The translations under genes were made by a program, and so were the position numbers. Source: Chloroflexota bacterium (lineage in GTDB: Bacteria; Chloroflexota; Anaerolineae; Aggregatilineales; Phototrophicaceae). From it: 64,000 nt of DNA. The notes beneath the pieces were generated by a model. That model had not been told where the DNA came from. It made no database searches and saw only the letters and a program-made list of their open reading frames with translations. How positions within the stretch are numbered: position 1 is the first letter of the stretch; every line of letters starts with the position of its first letter. This document shows, piece after piece, positions 24,820 to 33,063 of this stretch. The DNA lies in contig JAIUNI010000018.1 of NCBI GenBank assembly GCA_020161935.1, positions 1 to 64,000 of the forward strand, given 5' to 3'.

Positions 24820-26166
24820 ATGACAAAACGCATCGCACAACTGACCGGTATGCAAAAGTTCACGCTCATCTGGTTCGGGCAGATGCTCTCGCAGTTCGGG
24901 ACGGCGACGACCCGCTTCAGCCTGATGATCTGGGCATACCAACAAACCGGACAGGCGACACCGCTGGCGCTGCTCGGTTTTTTCTCGTATATCCTGTTTA
25001 TCCTCGTGAGTCCGGTGGCGGGGGTGCTGGTTGACCGGCTTGACCGCCGATTGGTGATGATCCTCGGCGACTTCGGGGCGGCGCTGATGACGCTGTTCCT
25101 GCTTATTCTGTACATGGGTGGTGGGCTGCAAATCTGGCATCTCTATGTGGCGGAGGCGCTCACTGGCGCGTTCGAGGCGTTCCAGATGCCCGCCTACAGC
25201 GCGTCGATTTCGACACTGGTGCCAAAGAAGCAGTACGCACGGGTGAGCGGGATGCGCTCGTTCGCGGAAGCGGCGGCACAGGTCATCGCTCCGGCGCTGG
25301 CGGCGCGGCTGCTCAGTGCGTTCGGGCTAAACGTGGTGATGATGATCGACCTCATCAGCTTCTCGCTGGCGGTGCTGCCGCTGCTGTTCATCTCGCTGCC
25401 GCGTGTGGCGCAGAACGTGACGGAAAATGCGCCGCGTAAGCATATCCTCAGTGATCTGGCGACGGGTTTCCGTTACATCAAGGAGCGGCAAGGGTTGCTG
25501 GGCATGATGCTGATTTACTTCGGCATCAACCTGACGGCCTCGCTGACGTACTTCGCCATCCTCGCGCCGATGGTGCTGGCACGGACAGGCGGTGATGAAA
25601 TCGCGCTGGGCAACGTGCAGGCGGCGCTGGGCGTAGGCGGGATTATCGGCGGCGTGCTGATGAGTGTGTGGGGCGGCCCGAAGCGGCGTGTTCACGGCAT
25701 TTATCTGATTGGTGCGTTCTCATTTTTGGCGGGTGATTTCCTGATGGCGGTTGGACGTACACCGGAGGTATGGATGTTCGCCATCCTGTTCGCGACGATT
25801 TTTGTGCCGATCATTGTTGGTTCCAAGCAGACCATCTGGCAGTCGAAAGTGCCACCGGAACTGCAAGGGCGGGTTTTCGCGGCGCGCGGCGCGGTAGAAA
25901 TGCTGGCGATGCCGATTGGTTATCTCGCGGCGGGGCCGCTGGCGGATAAGCTGCTGGAACCGGCGATGCAATCGGGCGGCGCACTAGCGGGTATATTCGG
26001 TGGGCTGCTGGGAACGGGGCCGGGGGCAGGGATGGCGTTCATGTTTCTGTGTACGAGCATCGCAGGGACGGTCATTTGCCTGAGCGGATACTTGTTCCCC
26101 AAAGTGCGGAATATCGAAAAGGATTTACCTGACCACACGCTAGACGGCTTACCTACGGCAACATAG
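24820..26166 (+). CDS. Major facilitator superfamily transporter
   Basis: A 448-residue membrane protein with about 12 helices. It matches the MFS_3/EntS-like exporter group: SLMIWAYQQTGQATPLALLGF, VAGVLVDRLDRRLVMILGD (cytoplasmic loop motif A, usually GxLaDRxGRr) and VQAALGVGGIIGGVLMSVWGG. The substrate is unknown; relatives export siderophores, drugs or metabolites. The frame extends upstream, but the ATG at 24820 follows a GAGAAAG site. Placement directly behind a promoter, micro-ORF and terminator suggests regulation by readthrough. Confidence 0.87.
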   Translation: MTKRIAQLTGMQKFTLIWFGQMLSQFGTATTRFSLMIWAYQQTGQATPLALLGFFSYILFILVSPVAGVLVDRLDRRLVMILGDFGAALMTLFLLILYMGGGLQIWHLYVAEALTGAFEAFQMPAYSASISTLVPKKQYARVSGMRSFAEAAAQVIAPALAARLLSAFGLNVVMMIDLISFSLAVLPLLFISLPRVAQNVTENAPRKHILSDLATGFRYIKERQGLLGMMLIYFGINLTASLTYFAILAPMVLARTGGDEIALGNVQAALGVGGIIGGVLMSVWGGPKRRVHGIYLIGAFSFLAGDFLMAVGRTPEVWMFAILFATIFVPIIVGSKQTIWQSKVPPELQGRVFAARGAVEMLAMPIGYLAAGPLADKLLEPAMQSGGALAGIFGGLLGTGPGAGMAFMFLCTSIAGTVICLSGYLFPKVRNIEKDLPDHTLDGLPTAT

Positions 26167-26281
26167 TACTAATGGAGGGGGGAAGCCGTAGGGTGGGCAT
26201 CTTGCGCCACACCCGCTTACCGCGTAAGCTGAAAGTATTCTCGTAATTTAGATGAAAATTACGGCTAAAAGGAGAATAACG

Positions 26282-27439
26282 ATGACACAAAAACTTCGTT
26301 GGCTGGGGCTGCTGTTGATAACAGCCATGCTTTCGCTGGCGGTGACTGTCTCGGCGCAGGGGACACTCACGCCGACACCCGTACCGGATCCGAATGCTCA
26401 AATTACATGGCCGCCGCCGGTGTATGTGGTACGCGGCCCGTTCACCGTTTATGGCTCGGCGAACCTGCCCAACATGACCGGCTGGTTCCTTGAGCAGAAG
26501 GAAGTTGATCTGACTGTCTCGGACGATCAGGGTTGGATTCCGGTGACACTGCCGACACGGACGGCGACGACCAACAGCGTCCTCGGTGTGTGGGATACGA
26601 CCGAAGTTGAGGACGGTATTTACAGCCTGCGCTTGAACGTCAGCCTTTCTAACGGGACGCGGACGTTCGCGGTGATTAGCCCGCTGCGTGTGGAAAATGA
26701 ACCGCCGCCATTCGGTGGTGTCGAGCAGCCGAACGGTGTGCCGACGCAGGGTGCATTACCGACTCTGCTGCCGACCCCGACCGCTTTTAGCAGTGTTCCG
26801 CAGGCAACCGCCCGTATTAACGGTAACGTTCGCCGGGGTGACGGAACCCAGTACGAAGTGATCGGTTCGATTACGGCGGGTACGACTGTGACGATTGTCG
26901 GTACGAGCGCGTTGGGTACGAACTGGTATCTGGTGGTGCTGCCGAACGGGACGCAAGGTTGGGTTGCGCCGAGCATCGTGGAAGTGACCGGTAACTTGGC
27001 GACAGTGCCGCGTGTGAACCCGCCGCCCCCACCGACCGCGACACCGGTTCCATTCACGCCGACCCCGATCAGCACGATCAACCTCGTGGCGGGTAACTTC
27101 CGCTTTGACCCCGGTTCACCGAACTGCGGCCAGACCTTCAACATCTACATGGATGTGGCGAACTTCGGGACGAGCTTTAGCCCAAGTGGCACGATTGCGG
27201 TTAACGATTACCGCCAAGCAGACGGTGCGTTCCAGACCAGTACGGTTGGCGCGTTCCCGTCCATCGCTCCCGGCCAGACCGTGAACGTTGGCCCAATCCC
27301 GCTGACCGTCAGCACGTTCTACAACGAAAATCACCGGCTGCTGATGACGGTAGACGGCAGCAATTTGATCTTCGAAACCAACGAGAGCGACAACACGAAG
27401 GAAGCCATCTACCTGTTGAACAAGTCAAACTGCCCGTAA
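26282..27439 (+). CDS. Secreted protein with SH3-like domain and C-terminal CARDB-like domain
   Basis: A 385-residue exported protein. A signal peptide ends near VTVSAQ. Residues about 30-135 look like an immunoglobulin-type beta domain, residues 165-235 resemble a bacterial SH3 domain (NVRRGDGTQYEVIGSI, WYLVVLPNGTQGWV), and after a Pro/Thr linker the last 115 residues look like a CARDB/APHP-type domain with Cys at both ends. Such modules bind cell wall or carbohydrate or mediate adhesion. GGAG 7 bases before ATG 26282 decides the start. A paralogous C-terminal domain occurs in the lipoprotein at 31052. Confidence 0.78.
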   Translation: MTQKLRWLGLLLITAMLSLAVTVSAQGTLTPTPVPDPNAQITWPPPVYVVRGPFTVYGSANLPNMTGWFLEQKEVDLTVSDDQGWIPVTLPTRTATTNSVLGVWDTTEVEDGIYSLRLNVSLSNGTRTFAVISPLRVENEPPPFGGVEQPNGVPTQGALPTLLPTPTAFSSVPQATARINGNVRRGDGTQYEVIGSITAGTTVTIVGTSALGTNWYLVVLPNGTQGWVAPSIVEVTGNLATVPRVNPPPPPTATPVPFTPTPISTINLVAGNFRFDPGSPNCGQTFNIYMDVANFGTSFSPSGTIAVNDYRQADGAFQTSTVGAFPSIAPGQTVNVGPIPLTVSTFYNENHRLLMTVDGSNLIFETNESDNTKEAIYLLNKSNCP

Positions 27440-27575
27440 GGGACAGGTGGAATGGTCGTAGAGGGGATTTAGAAGGTTTGTAACCCCCTCATCCCCAACC
27501 CTTCTCCCTTGCTTGCGGGGGGGAAGGGAGCCAATCTGCGGTATCCTACTGTTTGTGTAGAGCTGGATTAGGCGA

Positions 27576-27601
27576 GGAGCGTTTAGATACGCTCCTTTTT
27601 G
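27576..27601 (+). terminator. Intrinsic terminator
   Basis: A 7-bp stem GGAGCGT with ACGCTCC and a 6-base loop are followed by TTTTTGCTT, ending the transcript of the secreted protein gene. The preceding gap also holds a CCCTCATCCCC-type repeat common in bacterial spacers. Confidence 0.75.
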
Positions 27602-27671
27602 CTTGTGGGGGATGGAAACGGGAACTGTTATCATATCGAGATAGAGGCGGGTTATTGAAAGCATATGGGTG

Positions 27672-28610
27672 ATGGCTGAAGGATTTCTCTCGATTGATTT
27701 TGGTGGGACGCGGACGCGGGTTGGTTGGTATTCGCCGACGCTGGAACTGATTACCCGCGACGAAAGCCCATCCCACACCGAGCAGCCGATAGAGTCGGTA
27801 ATTGACCGCATCATCCAACTGGCGCGGAAGGTTGTACCTGCTTATACCGTGCCGGACGCGATTGGTATCTGCGCTCCCGGCCCACAGGCGTATACCGGCT
27901 ACATCCGACATGCGAACACGCTGCCGGAATGGGACAACGTGCCACTGGCACAGCGCATCAGTGCGGCGTTCGGGGATGCTCCGACCTTTATGGAAAATGA
28001 CGCGAACCTCGCGGCGCTGGCAGAGTACCAATTCGGGGCGGCGAAAGGCTGCGATCCGGCGCTGTACCTGACGGTGAGTACAGGGATCGGCGGCGGGGCG
28101 GTTATTGGTGGGCAGTTGTTTACGGGGTGGCGCGGCCTCGCGATTGAGCCGGGGCATATCAAGTTCCCTACTGCGGATGGACAGGTTTACAGCCTCGAAG
28201 CGCTGGCATCCGGCACGGGCATCGGGCGGCTGGCGCGGGAGAAATTAGCGGCGACGGACACGCCCTCGCGGCTGCGACTGCTGCAAACGGTGGATGGAAA
28301 AGCGGTCGGGGAATCGGCAGCGCAGGGCGACCGGCTGGCGCTTGAGGTGGTGTCTGAGGCGGGGCGCTGGCTGGGTTTGGGGCTGGTGGCGATGGTGCAT
28401 CTGTTTAACCCGCAGGTGATCGTGATCGGCGGGAGTGTGGTCAACCTCGGCGAGTTGATCTTAAATCCCGCGCGGCAAACCTTAGCCGAACTGTTGATTG
28501 ACCCGCTGTTCAACTACGACAAGTTGATCCAAGTGGCGGCGTTGGGTGATGATGTGTGCCTAACAGGCGCGGCTATCCATGCCCGAAACAAGTCATTTGC
28601 CGGAGGATAA
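27672..28610 (+). CDS. ROK family protein / glucokinase-like, without zinc motif
   Basis: A 312-residue ROK protein. The phosphate loop is DFGGTRTR near the N-terminus, ENDANLAALAEY carries the catalytic Asp, and STGIGGG with EPGHIKF gives the second nucleotide loop and His. In most ROK sugar kinases a CxCGxxGC zinc motif follows the GH segment; here that stretch contains no Cys. Many ROK kinases phosphorylate glucose, mannose or N-acetyl sugars, so this is a likely sugar kinase of uncertain substrate. There is no helix-turn-helix domain, so it is not a repressor. ATG 27672 is preferred to an overlapping GTG. Confidence 0.83.
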   Translation: MAEGFLSIDFGGTRTRVGWYSPTLELITRDESPSHTEQPIESVIDRIIQLARKVVPAYTVPDAIGICAPGPQAYTGYIRHANTLPEWDNVPLAQRISAAFGDAPTFMENDANLAALAEYQFGAAKGCDPALYLTVSTGIGGGAVIGGQLFTGWRGLAIEPGHIKFPTADGQVYSLEALASGTGIGRLAREKLAATDTPSRLRLLQTVDGKAVGESAAQGDRLALEVVSEAGRWLGLGLVAMVHLFNPQVIVIGGSVVNLGELILNPARQTLAELLIDPLFNYDKLIQVAALGDDVCLTGAAIHARNKSFAGG

Positions 28611-28626
28611 ACGGTAAGGTGAATAA

Positions 28627-28643
28627 AGCCCCGTAAACGGGAC
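28627..28643. terminator. Short hairpin between convergent genes
   Basis: CCCGT pairs with ACGGG around a 2-base loop, extended by one more pair, with a short T-run on the minus strand. It lies between the converging ROK and comEA genes. Nearby at 28724 is one of three copies of CCTGTTACTACGG (inverted here). Confidence 0.4.
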
Positions 28644-28746
28644 TCATACAGCATTCAATCGGTTCGTGCAGTTGATGGTTTTCGCTCAGATTATGAATGC
28701 CTACCTCTAAAACCCCAATACATCCCGTAGTAACAGGGAGAGACTT

Positions 28747-29340
28747 CTAGTCGAAGGCTATCAAGCCTTGAAGTCCGTCGATTAAGGCTGGCCCGACCCC
28801 GGGTACATCATCCAAATCATCATAACCCCTGAACATGCCGTTGGCCTCGCGGTAGGCGATGATGTCGGCTGCGAGGGTTGGCCCGATGCCGGGGAGCGGG
28901 TCGAGTTCTTCGGCAGTGGCGGTGTTGATGTGGATGACGACCCCGCCGTTGGGTGTGGGCAGCGTGACGGTTTGGCCTTTAATGGGGACGTGAATCTGGT
29001 CGCCGTCGTGCAGGAAGCTGGCAGGGTTGACCAATGCGAGATCGGCTTCGGCGGTTGTGCCTCCGGCAGCGTCGAGCGCGTCCACAACGCGGCTGCGGTA
29101 GGGTAAGGTAATGGTTTGTTCAGGGTTGGCGACCGCACCGGTAACATAGACGGTGATGGGGGCGAAGGTGCTGGTAGGCGCAGGGGTAAAGGTTGGTTCC
29201 GGCGGCTTGATGACAAACTCGACCGGCTGAGGACGGCTGCTCAGTAAGACAACTGCGCCAGCCACCAGCGCGACCAACAGGATAGCGAACGCAATCAGTG
29301 TGCTGCGGGGCGATGGCTCGGTTGGTGGACTGTCGTACAT
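28747..29340 (-). CDS. comEA: ComEA-like helix-hairpin-helix DNA-binding protein
   Basis: A 197-residue membrane-anchored protein. A hydrophobic segment at residues 15-35 is followed by a Thr/Pro linker, an SLBB-type domain (ITVYVTGAVANPEQ, HDGDQIHVP) and a C-terminal helix-hairpin-helix pair (INTATAEELDPLPGIGP, DDVPGVGPALIDGL). This is the architecture of ComEA, which binds incoming DNA during natural transformation. ComEC and other uptake genes are not in the window, so competence is suggested but not shown. The ATG is preceded by a gap toward the next gene with no strong ribosome site visible. Confidence 0.85.
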   Translation of the reverse strand: MYDSPPTEPSPRSTLIAFAILLVALVAGAVVLLSSRPQPVEFVIKPPEPTFTPAPTSTFAPITVYVTGAVANPEQTITLPYRSRVVDALDAAGGTTAEADLALVNPASFLHDGDQIHVPIKGQTVTLPTPNGGVVIHINTATAEELDPLPGIGPTLAADIIAYREANGMFRGYDDLDDVPGVGPALIDGLQGLIAFD

Positions 29341-29357
29341 GAATAGTGCTGTCCGTT

Positions 29358-29387
29358 ATATGGGGTAGTTTAGGCGCTACCCCATAT
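29358..29387. terminator. Hairpin between mscL and comEA
   Basis: A perfect 11-bp stem (ATATGGGGTAG with CTACCCCATAT) and 8-base loop lie 13 bases after the mscL stop. It lacks a T-run, so a terminator or an mRNA-end stabiliser are both possible. Confidence 0.55.
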
Positions 29388-29399
29388 TATAGCCGCGAA

Positions 29400-29780
29400 T
29401 TAGGGCTTCCTAGACAGGTTTTCGTTCAGCTTTTTCAGCTCGACCAGCATTTGTTCTTCGGTGGTCGGGCCGGCGGGCGGTGGAGGAGGGGGCGCAGGCA
29501 TCATGCGGTTGACTGCGCGAACAATCAGGAACAGAACAAAGCCGATAATCAGGAAGTTGATAATGGCTTGGACGAAGTTACCGGTACCGAAAACCGCCGG
29601 GCCGATAGAGGTGGTTTGACCGGCGAGGTTTACGCCGCCCGTGAGCAGCCCGATGATTGGGCCGATGATGTCCTCGACCAATGAGGTGACGATGCCACTA
29701 AAGGCCGCGCCGATGATGACACCGACAGCAAGGTCGATGACATTCCCGCGCATTAGGAACTTCTGGAATTCTTTAATCAT
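29400..29780 (-). CDS. mscL: Large-conductance mechanosensitive channel MscL
   Basis: A 126-residue protein that opens under membrane tension during hypo-osmotic shock. It shows the characteristic start FQKFLMRGNVIDLAVGVIIGAAF (first membrane helix with the gate residues), then a periplasmic loop, the second helix FVQAIINFLIIGFVLFLIVRAVN and a C-terminal helix KKLNENLS. A run of six Pro in the C-terminal linker is a small peculiarity. The family works as a homopentamer in the cytoplasmic membrane. It is followed by a hairpin and then comEA, on the same strand. Confidence 0.94.
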   Translation of the reverse strand: MIKEFQKFLMRGNVIDLAVGVIIGAAFSGIVTSLVEDIIGPIIGLLTGGVNLAGQTTSIGPAVFGTGNFVQAIINFLIIGFVLFLIVRAVNRMMPAPPPPPPAGPTTEEQMLVELKKLNENLSRKP

Positions 29781-29917
29781 GCTGGACTCCCCTTATGATG
29801 TGCATATGGTTCGCAACAAGCACATTTCAGACATGACTGGCGACAAAATCCTCGCTTCCGAAATGTTTTGTAATATATAACACATACGGTTTGAACTTTG
29901 CAATAAATTGCGTCCCC

Positions 29918-30156
29918 ATATTTCACAAAATTCCGCTGAAATGACAGGCGGGAAGCTCCCGTGCATTCGCCGAAGTGACATTTTGTGGCGGCGGGAGATC
30001 CGGCTGTATCCGCTGAAATGGCGCAACTCCGGCGGGAAGCTCCCGTAAAACCGCCGCCGGTGTGTACATGGCGGATACAGGGGAGGAAGCCGCCGAAAGT
30101 GCAAAAGCGAATGCCATACAGATGAACCGCAGAGACGCAGAGAACACAGAGAAAGA
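29918..30156 (-). repeat. Dispersed repeat element, copy B (inverted)
   Basis: This is the inverted copy of the element seen at 2072 and 52993. Read on the minus strand it holds the module TCTCTGCGTCTCTGCGGTT, then TTTTGCAC, a C/G-rich body with GCGCCATTTCAGC, repeated GGGAGCTTCCC palindromes, and CATTTCAGCGGAAT at the end. One frame reads RHFSGYSRISRRHKM, matching the other copies. Long open frames across it have no ribosome site or family, so I do not call a gene. Confidence 0.65.
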
Positions 30157-30579
30157 CAGGAGATTTAAACCGCCAAGTCGCCAAGTACGCCAAGATTTTT
30201 TCCATCTTTTTAAATACCTCATAGGTATTCCCATACAAGCGCCGAGTTTTTTGATATACAAACGGATGGCCTCCGTCGAAAGTAAGAGATGGACTCTCGG
30301 AATATATCTGGAGGCAATCCCCATAGAATCTCCATAAACTGGTGCTATAACATACATACAGCGTAGCAGAAAATGCCGCATTTAGGGTGAACATTTGGTC
30401 TCTTTTACGGCACGAGTTCACCAACCCTTTTGAGGGAAATGGATTGTTAAGCTGGTTGGTAAATGGTTAGAAAACGGTTTGATGAGCGATTTAGCCGTTT
30501 GACGATGGAACTTTTCGGGCGGGTCTGACGTATAGAGCTGTAACGACGGCTGACATATTCAAGATGTCGAGGAGGCATG
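30157..30579. other. Gene-poor stretch with CGCCAAG repeats
   Basis: No supported gene. At 30168-30196 there is an AACCGCCAAGTCGCCAAG-type repeat, a relative of the CCGCAGAGACGCAGAG motif that borders it. The rest is AT-rich. GAGGAGG at 30569-30575 belongs to the next gene. Confidence 0.5.
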
Positions 30580-30870
30580 ATGAACCTAAAACAACAAGCA
30601 ATCCCCACATTCAATATGCTTAAGTGGCACGCGATAGTTTTTATCGGGGTCATGGCTTCGGTCTGGTATGGCGTGTTCGCGACCATGAATTCGAGCGGCG
30701 AATTGGTGTCGTTGGATACGTACAAACCGTTAATTTTGCAACACATCGACCTGACGTTGTTTTGGGGTGTTCTACTGGTGATCCATCTGGGTATTCAGCA
30801 GGTGCGGGATTATCATGTGCAGCAGCGGCAGCAAATCAGCGACGATGAGTCAGGGATTTTTAGCGTCTAG
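30580..30870 (+). CDS. Small membrane protein with a 2TM-type domain
   Basis: A 96-residue protein with two predicted membrane helices (about 15-33 and 58-76: VFIGVMASVWYGVFATM and LTLFWGVLLVIHLGIQQ), consistent with 2TM-domain proteins of unknown function. GAGGAGG is 1 base from the first ATG (30577) but 4 from the second (30580), so the second is slightly better. A charged Gln-rich C-terminal tail would be cytoplasmic. The neighbours give no hint of a role. Confidence 0.6.
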   Translation: MNLKQQAIPTFNMLKWHAIVFIGVMASVWYGVFATMNSSGELVSLDTYKPLILQHIDLTLFWGVLLVIHLGIQQVRDYHVQQRQQISDDESGIFSV

Positions 30871-31051
30871 GATGCGCTAGAAATCAGCATTAACCACAGA
30901 GTCGCTATAAAATAACATCACACCCAAGATGAAAAACCTGAATTGAACCGCAGAGACGCAGAGATAAGAATATAAAAGAGCTTCCCGGATGAGCGAGAAG
31001 CTCTTTTTGTTTCAGGTGGGAGGGTTACAGCCCTCCCCTACAAGTAGAGGT
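30871..31051. terminator. Bidirectional terminator with flanking short repeats
   Basis: The gap contains a CCGCAGAGACGCAGAG motif (about 30943-30965), then a 10-bp stem AAAGAGCTTC (30975-30984) with GAAGCTCTTT (30997-31006) and TTTTTG, which can end transcripts of both converging genes. A GGGAGGG...CCCTCCC palindrome at 31017-31040 belongs to a small family described in the findings. Confidence 0.7.
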
Positions 31052-32317
31052 TTAGCAACCGCCCTGCAAGTTATACGCGATCTCGCGGGTGTTATCGCCG
31101 CTGCCGGTTTCCGGCACTGCGCCACCGGGGTTGACGGTGATAATCAGCTTATGATCTTCACCAACGTAGGTGGTAACGGTCAGGAAGATACCTCTGATAT
31201 TGACGGTTTGACCATTGTTGATTGGCCCGAACGCGCCAGTGGTCGAAGCGGTTTCGGTGCCGTCGCTCGTACGCACATCACGGATGCTGATGCTGCCATT
31301 GGTTGTCGTGGGCTGCCCACCGAGGTTGGCGACATCAATTGCGATTTCAACGGTTTTACCGCAGGCAATCGGCATGGCAGGGCTAATGTTCACGTTCCCG
31401 ATGACGAGGTTCGCGGTAGTCGCTGCCGGAACAGCCGTCGGCACCACCGGAACGAGTGTCGGAGTCGGCGGGACGGGCGTTGGGACGGGCGGCCCCGGAT
31501 CGACCGTCAGCGTGGACGGATCAACCGAGGGGGTGGTGAAGGCGGCGAATACCCAGCCGGAGCCGTTGTAATACTTGACCTTGAACCACTGTCCGTCGGT
31601 GGAGCGTGCCAGCAGTTCAACCGATTGGTTAGCGGCGAGACTGCCGATAGGCGGGTCGAACAGGATGTTCGGTCCCTTACGGACGTTGATGCCCTGTGTG
31701 GTGGTGGTGTAGGGGGCGCTGGGCGTGGCCGAAGCGGCTGGCGCAGCGGGTTCGGCATTCGTTGGCGCGGGTGCGTCGGTCGCTGGCGTATCACCACCGT
31801 CACTTCTGGTCGTTGGCCGTGCCGTGTTACCGGTAGAGGCTGTCGGTTGAGCCGTACTGCCGGTCGTCTGGGTTGGGGCGGTCGTGGGCGACGGCTGCTC
31901 GGTGATCACGTTGATGGTGACGCTGGCCGGTGCGCTGCTGGAACCGTCGGCACGGAAGGCGGTGACACTGATGGTATGCTGACCTTCACCCGCCGCTTGC
32001 CAACTCTGGGCGATGCTAAAGCTGGGTGCGCCACCGGGGTTGGGTGTGGGCAGGGTTTCGATAATTGTGCCATCCACCAAAATTTCGATGCGGTCAATAT
32101 CCGCACCGGCGTTACCAATGAGCGCCTGAATATTGACGGCGACATTGGTGAGATACGTCGCGTTAGCGAGTGGGGTGGCGATTTGTACCGTGGGCGGCCC
32201 GCTGATGATGGCGGTGTCCTGCCCCGGTGTAGAGGCAAGGTTGCAACCGCTAATGACCCCGGCGAGCAGTACCATGAGCAGCAGGGTTATCGAGCGCCCT
32301 GATCGCGTATTGTGCAT
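31052..32317 (-). CDS. Lipoprotein with Ig-like, SH3-like and CARDB-like domains
   Basis: A 421-residue lipoprotein; the signal peptide ends in GVISGC, with Cys as the lipidation site. Residues about 45-140 look like an Ig-like beta domain (IEILVDGTIIETLPTPNP), followed by a long Thr/Pro/Ala linker, an SH3-like module (INVRKGPNILFDPPIGSL, WFKVKYYNGSGWVF) and a C-terminal CARDB-like domain with paired Cys. The C-terminal domain is clearly related to that of the secreted protein at 26282. GAGGAG lies 7 bases before the chosen ATG at 32317; an upstream in-frame ATG lacks such a site. Probably a cell-envelope binding protein. Confidence 0.8.
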   Translation of the reverse strand: MHNTRSGRSITLLLMVLLAGVISGCNLASTPGQDTAIISGPPTVQIATPLANATYLTNVAVNIQALIGNAGADIDRIEILVDGTIIETLPTPNPGGAPSFSIAQSWQAAGEGQHTISVTAFRADGSSSAPASVTINVITEQPSPTTAPTQTTGSTAQPTASTGNTARPTTRSDGGDTPATDAPAPTNAEPAAPAASATPSAPYTTTTQGINVRKGPNILFDPPIGSLAANQSVELLARSTDGQWFKVKYYNGSGWVFAAFTTPSVDPSTLTVDPGPPVPTPVPPTPTLVPVVPTAVPAATTANLVIGNVNISPAMPIACGKTVEIAIDVANLGGQPTTTNGSISIRDVRTSDGTETASTTGAFGPINNGQTVNIRGIFLTVTTYVGEDHKLIITVNPGGAVPETGSGDNTREIAYNLQGGC

Positions 32318-32474
32318 AGACGTTCTCCTCATACAAACGCCAAAATCAAAGTCCTTACTGTAGCGCATTCAGCTTATTTCTGCGAGTTGCAGTCTGTAAA
32401 CGTCGGGTAAGCGTATATTAAACACGCAGGGTTTGTTACAATCACACGCGGGAGCAAACAGGGAGGCAAACACG

Positions 32475-32957
32475 ATGGAACTGTATTTTTTCCGGCACGG
32501 ACAGGCCGAAGACGCACAAGGGCCGGATTTTGACGACTTTGCGCGGTCACTGACGGATAAGGGTGTCGAGCGTACACAGGCGGCGGGGCGGGCGCTGCTG
32601 CGGTTGAATATCAAGCCAGTGCGGCTATACACCAGCCCGCGTTTACGGGCGCGGCAAACGGCGGAGATCTTGGGCGCGGCGCTCGGCATCACATCCGAAG
32701 CGAGGGATGAAGTGAACTTCGGCTTTAACCCGCATCTGATTCCGGCGATGCTGACGGAAATCGGGAATGACGCGGCGGTAATGTTCGTGGGGCATGAACC
32801 CGACTTGAGCATCACGGTCGGCGCATTGACGGGCGGTGGCGAGGTGGAGATGAAGAAGGGCGGGATGGCGCGGGTGGATTTGCTGGCGCGGTCGCCGTTG
32901 CGCGGGATGCTGATGTGGCTGATTGCCCCGCGCGTGTTGGATGTGATCGGGGGGTGA
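32475..32957 (+). CDS. sixA: Phosphohistidine phosphatase SixA-like
   Basis: A 160-residue histidine phosphatase. The catalytic start is FFRHGQAED (nucleophilic His8 and Arg7), with TSPRLRARQTAEIL in the middle and the second catalytic His in VGHEPDL. SixA removes phosphate from His residues of HPt domains or PTS proteins. The frame is open upstream, but GGGAGG at 8 bases before ATG 32475 settles the start. It is divergent from the lipoprotein gene and convergent with the GNAT gene. A GATGC-TCAA-GCATC hairpin follows at 32971. Confidence 0.87.
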   Translation: MELYFFRHGQAEDAQGPDFDDFARSLTDKGVERTQAAGRALLRLNIKPVRLYTSPRLRARQTAEILGAALGITSEARDEVNFGFNPHLIPAMLTEIGNDAAVMFVGHEPDLSITVGALTGGGEVEMKKGGMARVDLLARSPLRGMLMWLIAPRVLDVIGG

Positions 32958-33063
32958 AAGCAATTCGCCAGATGCTCAAGCATCCGGCTCCAGTAAAGGC
33001 AAAGGAGGCTAAAGCCCACTCTATTCACATCATAGCTTTCCCCCGTCAGATAATGTAATTGCT

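Noticed and set aside
29777..30424. 215-codon minus-strand frame covering repeat copy B
   Set aside because: No ribosome site or family; the part matched in copies A and C is explained by the repeat, so I treat it as non-coding or decayed.
30989..32302. 437-codon open frame on the plus strand
   Set aside because: Antisense to the SH3-like lipoprotein gene, rich in Gly/Arg as expected from a Thr/Pro-rich gene's complement.
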